This document shows positions 11,656-23,500 of a stretch of DNA of 64,000 nt, piece after piece. Origin of the DNA: Babylonia areolata. Taxonomy: Eukaryota > Mollusca > Gastropoda > Neogastropoda > Buccinidae. How positions within the stretch are numbered: the first letter of the stretch is position 1; every line of letters begins with the position of its first letter. A program made the position numbers and the translations under genes. Under the pieces are notes generated by a model. The model was not told the DNA's origin, did not search any database, and worked only from the letters and a program-made list of their open reading frames with translations. The DNA lies in assembly GCF_041734735.1 (NCBI RefSeq), contig NC_134907.1, positions 5,243,010-5,307,009 of the forward strand, given 5' to 3'.

Positions 11656-14558
11656 CTGCCAACACACAAAAAGCATAAAGTTCCACAGGGCACTATTCAA
11701 TATCCACAGTGTCCAGGGATCGCCATGGGAAGGTGGTGCACAGTCCTCTCCTCCCTTTTAGCCTTCCCCAACTGGTCAGGTACATGTTCACACCTGGGAG
11801 GAGTGAGCAAAATGGAGTAAAGTGCCTTTCCCAAGGACACAGCACCATGACAAAACAGGGTCTAAAATCCTGACCACTTCTGAACACTGGATCGCAAGTC
11901 CAGTGTCTGACCGATGACTCCCTGACAGCTCACGTGTCAGTGAAGACACAGCCATGAACATGCCCATGACAGAAAGGAAATGTTCTACCCAGTATTACTT
12001 CAATCTAACAAACCAAGACTCACAAGTGCATACTCTGGCAGAGATCTAATTCCTGTCCTGTGCAAAATAATACTCCACCCAAACAGAGAATTGAAAGTAG
12101 CTTCCTAAGTATATTACTTCCCCTCTGCACGTGTACGCAGTGTCCTCTTTGACAAATATACTTTTTGTTTTCTATCAAATAAATTAAGAAATGGAACTGG
12201 CATAATATCAATAAACAAGTTAATATAATCATAAACAAGAAAATACTCAAATACACTCATAAAAATAATATCAAAGAAAAAGATACCAGTTACGCATACA
12301 TGCACATAACTCATTCTGAAGTGAAAGAGAATGAGAGAAACATGGTATAGGCCAAAGCTTTAAGGATATCAGACATACTGAATACAAGTTCTTCTTTCTC
12401 TGTCACCATGGGCCGCAACTCTCATGTTTACTCGATGTTCAGGTGGACTTTCATGTGCATAACCCGTTCTAAACCACAACTTAGGTAACCATACTCTGTT
12501 TTTCGGGAGTATGCATGCTGGGTATACTTTTATTTTTGTAACTCATCAAACGCACACACAAAGGGGATAAAGCACAAGCAGGTCAGGAAAAAAACCTGCC
12601 TCCACCCTTAACCCTCTAGGTGCTGCGACCAAGATTTGAACCTACAACCCTCACATTGAAAGCAGAGTTGTAGTCTTGTGGTAATGTGCGCCACTTGGAA
12701 ACAAGTATCCACAGGTTCTAGTCCTATATATGGACCAGGAGTTTGATGCCCACTCTTCTCGACCTGGAGTGGTGGTCTAGATGCTAGTCATTAGGATAAG
12801 ACGATAAACCAAGTACCGCATGCAGCATGCACTTCGTGCTTGTAAAAGAACCCACAGCAACAAAAGGGTTGTCCCTGGCCAAATCTGTAGAAAACAATCC
12901 ACTCTGATAGTAAAACAATTACACCTGCAGACAGAAAAGGGTGGTGATGTACGTGGTGCAGCCCTCTCCCCAAGGACAGCAGCCCCAGATTCCACACAGA
13001 GAAATACACTGTAACAAGACGTGACAGGACACAATGCAATACACAGAATAAGCACTCAGCTACTGTGACAGTCTTTATGTACCAGATGCTTATCTACCAA
13101 TACAATGTCCAGGAGGGTCTGCATTCACATACTACTCACCCCTTCTCCCAAGTTTGGAAAATCAAATCAAGCACCTCATCATTCAAGTGAGACGATAAAC
13201 CAAGGTCCATGTGCAGCATGCACTTGGTGCATTGATAAAGAACCCATGGCAACTTAAGTGTTGCCCTCTGGAAAAGTTCTGTAGAAGTCCACTCTGACAG
13301 ATACACAAATATGTCTGCATGCATTCAAGGCTTGGAAAGTATGTTGGAATATGCTGCTGGTCAGGCATCTGCCTAGCAGATGTGGTGTAGTGTATATGGA
13401 TTTGTACAATGCAATTATGTCTCCTTGCAAAACTGAAAGTGAAACTGAAGCCAGTCTTTGACACAGAATGATGATGTACCCTTGCTTTGGTGGCTCTAGT
13501 GGTAAAATTGAAGCCAGTCTTTGACACAGAATGATGACAAACTGAAAGTGAAAGTGAAGCCAGTCTTTGACACAGAATGACGACAAACTGAAAGTGAAAG
13601 TGAAGCCAGTCTTTGACACAGAATGACGACAAACTGAAAGTGAAAGTGAAGCCAGTCTTTGACACAGAATGATGATGTACCCTTGCTTTGGTGGCTCTAG
13701 TGGTAAAATTGAAGCCAGTCTTTGACACAGAATGACAACAAACTGAAAGTGAACCTGAAGCCAGTCTTTGACAAAGAATGACAATGTACCCTTGCTTTGG
13801 TTGCTCTAGTGGTAAAATTGAAGCAAGTCTTTGACACAGAATGATGACAAACTGAAAGTGAAAGTGAAGCCAGTCTTTGACACAGAATGGCGACAAACTG
13901 AAAGTGAAAGTGAAGCCAGTCCAGGGTTCCCAGGGACTTCAGGTTATGCCAAGGACCTAGTAAGGACTTATAAGGACCATCTCAGTATTTTGTAAGGACC
14001 TATAAAGTTAATAGGAGACATAAAAATCGTACCTGTACTGAGTCTTTGACACAGAATGACAACAAACTGAAAGTGAAAGTGAAGCCAGTCTTTGACAAAG
14101 AATGATGACAAACTGAAAGTGAAAGTGAAGCCAGTCTTTGACACAGAATGATGACAAACTGAAAGTGAAAGTGAAGCCAGTCTTTGACAAAGAATGATGA
14201 CAAACTGAAAGTGAAAGTGAAGCCAGTCTTTGACACAGAATAACGACGTACCCTTGCTTTGGTAGCTCCAGTGGAGACAGACTTGTGAGGTGTGACCTTT
14301 GACATGGGCAAAGGCTTCAGCCCCAGCTGAGTTCGAATCTGACTGCAACATTTAACACCAAAGTAAAGTATTAAAACAAAATAAACAGAAATCATTATGA
14401 AGAAAACAAAACACTGTGCATACATGCAGGTATCATCAATACACACACACACATTCAAGTACACACACACACACACACACATTCAAAGTACACACACACA
14501 CACACACAGACACATTAAAGTACACACACACGCACACACACACACACACACACATTCA

Positions 14559-14594
<36 letters not shown>

Positions 14595-17500
14595 ATCCAG
14601 ACACAAGTAGACACACCACTGATGACCTAGGAGACTAAAAAAAACAAGAGAGGCAAGGCCTTCAAGACTCACTTGTGATACACTTTAAAAAAAAATCTAA
14701 TCATTAAAATGTGTTCTGTATTTGTTATTATAAAGCTTTGGGTTAAAACAAAAAGAAAAAAAAAAAAGTCCTGACAACAGATTCGAACTCCGCATGTTCG
14801 GGTGACAAGAAACTGTCTTACCCATTACACTATCATGGCTCCTTAACTGACGTTCAAAAATATAATATATAAACATGCTTTTTTGAAGGGTGATAAATCG
14901 ATTGCGGTATTCGAAGTGAGAACACTGTATAAATCATATTATTCTGGTGTATCTTGGGCATTCAAAAAATCTTTAAGGACAATTAAAAATTCTTTTTTAG
15001 TCCGCAGCAAGGAGACATGGCTATCACCGCAATCACACTGCAACATTTAGCAGTTTTCTCTGGATCTAGATAGATGTACAAGTTTAGTTACACCCGGTTG
15101 ACACGGTCGATTCAATTTCTCTTTTATGTTCATTCTAGTTTTATAGCTTTAAAGTTGATATGAAAATTGAGTATTTTGTTAAACTAATAACATGTAGAGC
15201 CAAGTACAAGTACTTCTAAACTTCGTATGAAATGAAATGGACTTCATTTTGAGAAAAGTCGAGACTGGAAATTTTTACATTTCATCAATTCAAGGGTATT
15301 AACCCTCATGGTTTATTATTTTTAACTGTGAATTCCGACTGATTCTGTGGTTATTTTTATGGCAGTTTGGGGCATAATCCAGTAAGTGATGAGGTGTTCA
15401 CAGATTTTTCTCTGAATAAATATTTAACGGTCTTCATCTCCAACTTTCCATCACATGTGATCGTGTATTGTCGAGTGAATATTGGATTGAACAAGCAGGT
15501 CAACAACTTTAAACAAAATGGCGTCGTTTGCGTTTGTGAAGAATATGAGCACGCGCTTTGAATGTGTATAAATATGTGTACACAACTGATTTTTGCCCAT
15601 GTCCTTCAGGGCTCAGCTAACAGATCTATAAAGTCCACTCGTCGTATTGACTTTAGTATTTTCTGAAAAAGACCACTTGGGCGAATGAACATAGTGAAAT
15701 TTCAAACTGTAATGTTTAAGATGAGAAAGATCAGTTTAAAGCAAATTAAGTCCCCTAGCATTATTTACAGATTAATTTCCCTTCTTTACTATCTGCACCA
15801 AAGACATGCAAAATAAATATAACTTCCATACTTAGCAAAAGAAGTTCCTGTTTGAACAAAAAATGATAAAAAATGACTGCTCTTGTTGTTGTGTCAGAAT
15901 ATCAGATCAAAGTGCCAAGTTTAAAGAATAAAGAAAATACAAATATAACAGTAAATGCAGTTTGCATATAATTTGGCTTCTTTCTTTAAATTTTTGTGTG
16001 CCCATCCCAGAGGTGCGATATTGTTTTAAACAAGATGACTGGAAAGAACTGAATTTTTCTTATTTTTATGCCTACTTTGGTGTCAACTGACAAAGTATTT
16101 GCAGAGAAAATGGCAATGTTATGGCAATGTTAAAGTTTACCACGGACACACATACACACGCACACAACTGAACACCAGGTTAAAACATAGACTCACTTTG
16201 TTTACACAAGTGAGTCAAAAAAAAAAGAAAAAAAAAAAAGAACTCCATGCTAATCCACCAGACACCAGTGCAGTATTCGAACCCAGGACCCTCAGAATAA
16301 AGTCCAACACTCTTAGCACTGGGTCAGTGAACCAGTGCTGACAGAGCTGCAGCTTCAAGTCCCAGAGAAATAGTGCAGGGAGTGCGGAGCAGTGGCCTTG
16401 TACTGCACCCAGCTAGAAAGCCAGTGTCCATGGTTTTATCTCCCTTGTACAGAACTCCCCCTCCACAAGACCTTCAGCAGGAATCTGGGTGCTAGTCATT
16501 CGGATGAGATGATAAACTGAGGTTCTGTGTGCAGCATGCATTCAGTGCACATAAAAGAAATGAAAGGCATGTCTCTGACAAAATTCAGTAGAAACATCCC
16601 TTTGGTACTAACATGATGACACTTGCAGGCAGTTAACAGAACAAAAAATGGTTGACAATGTGGTGACACTCTCTCCCACAGGTCAGTAGCCCAAATTTCA
16701 AACAGACAAATCTTTTGTGACAAAATACAATACAAAACAAAACAACAGAAAACAATACAATACAATACAAAACAATACAATACAATACACTACAAGTATG
16801 GCATGAAAGAATTATGACAGTCCTTGAAGAAACAAAAAGTCCCAAGCACAAGTTACATGCCCCTGCTCCTATCTTGTCCAAGCAGTAAGGACCATACTGC
16901 CCTCAATCTGCTACATGGATTCCATGGTCCAGTTTAAAAAGTGATCTCAAAACACACCTCTTTGTTCTGGTCCAGTTGAAAAAGTGATCTCACAACACAC
17001 CTCTTTGTTCTGACCCAGTTGAAAAAGTGATCTCAAAACACACCTCTTTGTTCTGGTCCAGTTGAAAAAGTGATCTCACAACACACCTCTTTGTTCTGGT
17101 CCAGTTGAAAAAGTGATCTCACAACACACACCTTTGTTCTGGTCCAGTTGAAAAAGTGATCTCAAAACACACCTCTTTGTTCTGGTCCAGTTTAAAAAGT
17201 GATCTCACAACACACCTCTTTGTTCTAAAAGTGATCTCACAACACACCTCTTTGTTCTGGTCCAGTTGAAAAAGTGATCTCACAACACACCTCTTTGTTC
17301 TGGTCCAGTTGAAAAAGTGATCTCACAACACACCTCTTTGTTCTGGTCCAGTTTAAAAAGTGATCTCAAAACACACCTCTTTGTTCTGGTTACCATATTG
17401 CTGATGAGGTGCTTCTTGAACTTCAGCTGGTTGTGTGAGTGTGTGTGCATGTGTATTTGCATGTTTGTGCTTGCACATGCCTGTTTGTGTATGGTATGTC

Positions 17501-20500
17501 ATACATGAAAGCATGTATGTTTATGTATGTTTAACTTTGCCTGAAAACCCCACCAGCTCCCTGTGTGGGAGGTGAGGGTCAGTGTGCATTCTTCCCAATG
17601 TTATTCTCACTGTCACTGTCAGACTGATCACAGAATACAGCTGGAAAGACCCGGCAGCCATGAAACAATCAAAGCAAGCAACAAAGCTACCAAACTAAAT
17701 GCGGCATGTTGTTGTTTTTTACGGTTAAAGGTTGAAGGTCCAATAGCCTTTTATGGCCATCAGGGCATTGAACTCATATCCACTGTGTCTGGAGCTCAGC
17801 CGAGGAAGATGGAGCCCTCCTTCCCCAGCTGATGTCAGGTCCACTTCACATCTGGGTGGAGAGTGGAAAGTGAAAATGCCTTTTCCAAGTTCACACTGCT
17901 GAAAGAGGGATTCAAACCCCAATCCCTGGTGACTACAGGATCAGAACAGGGGGACTGACATGGGAGGAGACAGGGCAGGAAAAGAAGCAGAAGAAGAAGA
18001 ATGAACTCCACCTTATAAAGTGGTTGCTTCTTCCAACACATCAGCAATAACTTCTTCTTCTTCTGCGTTCACTCATATGCACACGAGTGGGCTTTTACGT
18101 ATATGACCGTTTTTACCCCGCCATGTAGGCAGCCATACTCCGTTTTCGGGGGTGTGCATGCTGGGTATGTTCTTGTTTCCATAACCCACCGAATGCTGAC
18201 ATGGATTACAGGACCTTTAACGTGCGTATTTGATCTTCTGCTTGCATATACACACGAAGGGGGTTCAAGCACTAGCAGGTCTGCACATATGTTGACCTGG
18301 GAGATCATAAAAATCTCCACCCTTTACCCACCAAGCGCCGTCACCGTGATTCGAACCCGGGACCCTCAGACTGACAGTCCAACGCTTTAACCACTCGGCT
18401 ATTGCGTCCATCATCAACAATGACAAGAAGTGTTTGTCATCAGTAAAGAAAGTGGTGCAGTTTGAAAAAACCTCCACTGCTGTCAAAGGTGTGCTAGTTT
18501 CCTCGTTTACATCTCTGCACCGCCTGCCTTAACCTGTGGACTGCCCACAGACCCATCTTCCTCAATTCTCCTTCAGCCAGAAACAAGAAATAGCATATAG
18601 CTTGTCAAACCAAGAACACTACATTTCTATCATGAATAAACACACAGCCTTAACACAGTGAGGTGATCTGTGGCTCAAAGCCAGCCCAGTCAGTGTAACT
18701 CCAGTCAATGAATGGATTAAGGGGGACACTAGATGTTGCTGTGACTTGTGGTTGTACGCCCCACTGTCTGTGTTTTCATGTCAAGGAATGCAGCCATAAA
18801 AACCTATTGTACCTTTCATGTTTTTCACCTTTTAGCCTTAAAAAATATATTAAAAAAATGAACAAAATGTTCAGTCAATTATACAAGCTTTTATTGCTCT
18901 ACTGAGAAAAAAGATATTTAGCTTAATTCTGAAGAACAGTACCCAGCAAATACGAACAGGTGAAGAAGACCATTTGCGGAGTGCTGGCACATCTTCCTTC
19001 CTGTCATGAATTAATGTCTTTTTTCTTTGTCCACTAGTTTTTGTTATGAACATATCTATCCTTACCTGCTCCCTTAGCTACCATGATGGTGGTAAACAAA
19101 ATGTGCGTTTACCAACAGTTGAAGTTGAAGCACTTGCTTAATTAAGCACAGTAAGACTTTTCTTATTGATCTCCTTTTTATTTTATTTTTTTTTTTTAAT
19201 TTTTTTTTTGTGCTGTTGTTGTTGTGGAAATATGTTTGCATAAAATAAACATGAAATTGTGACTCCGATGAAAGGGGGGTTCCATTCAATGTGGAGGTGG
19301 GGTGTGTGGGGGGTGGGGGTGGTAGATTGGTAGGGAAGCATGAGAGGGAAGTGGCTCATGGAGTCAGGGGATGGGAAGTGAAAGCATACTTCCCTGTGGA
19401 ACATTTACCTTGATGGTGATGGTGACGATAATGTGTGTGTGTGTGTGTGTGTGTGGGGTGTGTGTGTGTGTGTTCTGCTTACTTCTTTCAGTTCATATTT
19501 TTTATGTATGTACTTGTACAATGAAAACTTTAAAAATGTTCATTTGAAAAAAAAAGGAAAAGAAAGAACACTCACTTGGTCTCCTCCCAGCTCAGCTTCA
19601 CTCCCTCCTCCTGCTGCACACGGTTCCGGTGCACATCTGTTGCCATGACACCCACACACGGCCCGTGCTGCGATGGTCGGGGATGGAAGGGAGCTGCCGA
19701 CACCTCCACCCCACTGTCCTCCTCCTCCTCCTCTTTCTCGTCAGCGTTATCCGATGACGTGTCGATGGAGGTGCCATAGCAGTTAGGTGTCGTCGTTGTG
19801 GTGGTGGTGGTTGTGGTGGCTGTCTTGCTTGAGGTGTCTGGTGAGGTTTTGGTGATGGAAGGAACAGCGTTGGTGTTGGGGTCAGTGTGGAGGTCAAGGT
19901 CAGTGTGGGGGACAGGCACAGGGTCAAGGTCAGAGTCAGGAGTGCCAGTTTCCCCAAACTGCTGGGTCAGGTCATCACCTTCCTCCAGTGCTCTGTTGAT
20001 CTCCTCTTCCGTCACCTCTGTGAATGGCAACACATAGTTTCTAATTGGTTCGTTTTTTTACAATGAATATAACAACTAAATGTGTTTTTGCCAAACAATT
20101 ACTTACCCACTGCCAGCTATACCCTCTGGCATACTGGGCAGCATCAAAGCCACTCTTTCAGCTGGGCTATCATTTCAGTGGTTCACAAGTGAATCTTAAA
20201 TGTGAGATAAACAAATTTCAGTAATATAACCAGCCTACGTTGCAAAGTGGTTAGCATCGCGGACTGACAGCTGGGAGGATTCGGGTTTGAATCCCAGCGG
20301 AGGTGGGTTTTTCGGCCCGCGGCCGGCTCCTACCCACAGCTGAGTGTGCTATGGGCTTAAATGGGAAGACTGGGACCACACACTCAAGTATCATCCACTT
20401 CACGGATGCATCTTTGGGTGTGCTGCTCTAATTTCCTGACTAACACTGCAAGTATCTGTATCTCTCGGGCCTGGTTGACACCGGGATATCATTATGACAG

Positions 20501-23500
20501 GAAGCGTAGAGTACAGCCTTGTCGTGTATTCCCCAACTTAAATAGTGGAGTGATGGCCTAGAGGTAACATGTCTGCCTAGGAAGCGAGAGAATCTGAACG
20601 CGCTGGTTCGAATCACAACTCAGGCGCTGATAATTTCTCCCCCTCCACTAGACTTTGAGTGGTGGTCTGGACGCTAGTCATTCGGATGAGACAATAATCT
20701 AAGGTCCCGTGTGCAGCGTGCACTTAGCGCACATAAAAGAACCCTCGGCAACAAAAGGGTTGTTCCTGGCAAAATTCTGTAGAAAAATCCACTTCAATAG
20801 GAAAAACAAATAAAACTGCACGCAGGAAAAAATACAAAAAATGGGTGGTGCTGTAGTGTAGCGACACGCTCTCCTGGGGAGAGCAGCCCAAATTTCACAC
20901 AGAGAAATCTGTTGTGATAAAAAGAAATACAAATGCAAAATACAAAAATACAAAATACAAATGGACCTCCATAGCAACATCGTCTTCCTCCTCCACCTCC
21001 TTCTTCATCCTCAGCACAAAAAAGCCCTAAACTATTTGGCCTTTCATGCACTGCTCTCATGGTGACCTCAGTTTCGATACCCCTCCACTTCCACACTTCG
21101 GGTGAGTCTTGTCAAGGTGTTCAGTGTCGGCGGATTCATGGGGGACTGTCATTGGAGGGACGTGGTGGTGGTGTGTGACCTCCTGGTGACCTAACATCAA
21201 TGGCTTTCCTGTGGACTGCTGGCCCTTGGACTGTGACAGATGAACCAGGTGTGGCTGTGTCCCAGGTGTGGCTGTGTCCCAGGTGTGGCTGTGTATGGGG
21301 ACCCAGGTGTGGCTGTGTATGGGGACCCAGGTGTGGCTGTGTATGGGGACCCAGGTGTGGCTGTGTATGGGAGAACCAGGTGTGGCTGAATCAGGTGTGG
21401 CTGTGTATGGGGGAACCAGGTGTGGCTGTGTATGGGAGAACCAGGTGTGGCTGAACCAGGTGTGGCTGTGTATGGGGGAACCAGGTGTGGCTGAACCAGG
21501 TGTGGCTGTGTATGGGGAACCCAGGTGTGGCTGTGTATGGGGGAACCAGGTGTGGCTGAACCAGGTGTGGCTGTGTATGGGGAACCCAGGTGTGGCTGTG
21601 TATGGGAGAACCAGGTGTGGCTGTGTATGGGGGAACCAGGTGTGGCTGTGTATGGGAGAACCAGGTGTGGCTGTGTATGGGAGACCCAGGTGTGGCTGAA
21701 CCAGGTGTGGCTGTGTATGGGAGACCCAGGTGTGGCTGAACCAGGTGTGGCTGTGTATGGGAGACCCAGGTGTGGCTGAACCAGGTGTGGCTGTGTATGG
21801 GAGACCCAGGTGTGGCTGAACCAGGTGTGGCTGTGTATGGGGGAACCAGGTGTGGCTGTGTATGGGGACCCAGGTGTGGCCGTGTATGGGAGAACCAGGT
21901 GTGGCTGTGTATGGGAGACCCAGGTGTGGCTGAACCAGGTGTGGCTGTGTATGGGAGACCCAGGTGTGGCTGAACCAGGTGTGGCTGTGTATGGGGAACC
22001 CAGGTGTGGCTGTGTATGGGTGTGGCTGTGTATGGGGGAACCAGGTGTGGCTGTGTATGGGTGTGGCTGTGTATGGGAGACCCAGGTGTGGCTGTGTATG
22101 GGGAACCAGGTGTGGCTGTGTATGGGGGAACCAGGTGTGGCGTGTGGCTGTGTATGGGGAACCAGGTGTGGCTGTGTCCCAGGTGTGGCTGTGTATGGGG
22201 GAACCAGGTGTGGCTGTGTCCCAGGTGTGGCTGTGTATGGGGGAACCAGGTGTGGCTGTGTCCCAGGTGTGGCTGTGTATGGGGGAACCAGGTGTGGCTG
22301 AACCAGGTGTGGCTGTGTATGGGAGACCCAGGTGTGGCTGAACCAGGTGTGGCTGTGTATGGGGGACCAGGTGTGGCTGTGTATGGGAGACCCAGGTGTG
22401 GCTGTGTCCCAGGTGTGGCTGTGTATGGGGAACCAGGTGTGGCTGAACCAGGTGTGGCTGTGTATGGGAGACCCAGGTGTGGCTGAACCAGGTGTGGCTG
22501 AACCAGGTGTGGCTGAACCAGGTGTGGCTGTGTATGGGGAACCAGGTGTGGCTGAACCAGGTGTGGCTGAACCAGGTGTGGCTGTGTATGGGGAACCAGG
22601 TGTGGCTGAACCAGGTGTGGCTGAACCAGGTGTGGCTGTGTATGGGGAAGTCAGAATGAGCGGTGTGGGAGTAATGCCACTGACACAGCACAGATGACGG
22701 GGCAGCCAAAAACAAAAAAAATGGGCAATATCCACATTTTCCCCTGAAAGATGGAATGAGTAGTGTTCACAACAAGGCATAGAGGTTCACTCCATTAGTC
22801 ACACACAGGAGTGGAGTGAAAGAAATGTGGATATTGCCCTAATTCCACCCAATTTCTGAATATATGTCATAGATTGTTAGTAAAAGCAGCTGAAATGAAC
22901 CTAGAAATAAATGAAAACTAAAAACTAAATGCATTGCTGTACCTATGTGCATACAGTCATGAATTAAAATCCAAATTTGTGGTATTCTACACATTTTCAC
23001 TCACAGTTTCTTGGCAACTGCAGCAGAAATGTAGTCAGCAAGCTGTTTCTTTCAGTTTAGATTTTTAAGAGAAATAGAAATCACACCCCCCCCCACACAC
23101 ACACACACACACACATGCGCGCGTGCGCGTCCTTCACCCAAGCCTGTGCCTCAACCACTCACCTCATGCTCACTTTCTGACAATATCAACCAGGTTCACA
23201 GTGACCCAGTGGACACACAGATTAGGGGAAGGGGAGGGGGTGAGTACTGTTCAAAAATTTGCCTACAGATGATAGATGATCCTCTCTTCTTTAATAAATG
23301 CTTGCATGTTTGTCCAGTGATTCATGCAATGCATGAGACTGGTCCACACCCTTCAACAATCCTTCCCTCCCTCTCTGCCCACAAGAAGTGGACAGTTTGA
23401 GTTCACTAACTTGTAAAAATTCAGCAATATCTTGGGTGACAAAATCACTGAGAGTTTTTGCAACAGACTGCTGTTTCAAGTCGCCTGGGCCAGGCTGTCC

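Larger units (their letters stand above)
20229..22720 (+). mobile_element. Long tRNA-headed SINE, copy 1, carrying a nested SINE and an expanded VNTR
   Basis: The head at 20229-20305 reads AAGTGGTTAGCATCGCGGAC and GGGTTTGAATCCC, the tRNA A- and B-box region. The body matches the intact copy at 45936-46812 piece by piece. The order is head to 20549, interrupted by a family B SINE (20550-20957), resumed at ATGGACCTCCATAGCAACAT, then interrupted by a 1.4-kb VNTR. It ends in GATGACGGGGCAGCC and an A-rich tail at about 22720. The extra length is all internal growth. Confidence 0.85.

Noticed and set aside
13183-14482. Minus-strand frames repeating [11 protein letters not shown]-type peptides
   Set aside because: Translations of the 46-bp minisatellite next to CFAP410 exon 5. 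Only the 91-base exon at 14342-14252 is supported.
16921-17387. CRISPR-like regular array
   Set aside because: Adjacent identical units with no distinct spacers, in a eukaryotic intron. The arrays at 24807, 32621 and 9999 were rejected for the same reason.
19598-20037. Alternative frames opposite and overlapping CFAP410 exon 4
   Set aside because: Only the frame containing [10 protein letters not shown] matches a known family and joins in phase with neighbouring exons; the others are shadows.
21057-22780. Open frames of 527 and 552 codons on the minus strand, and others on the plus strand
   Set aside because: Translations of the VNTR inside a SINE; both strands and several frames are open because the unit lacks stops.
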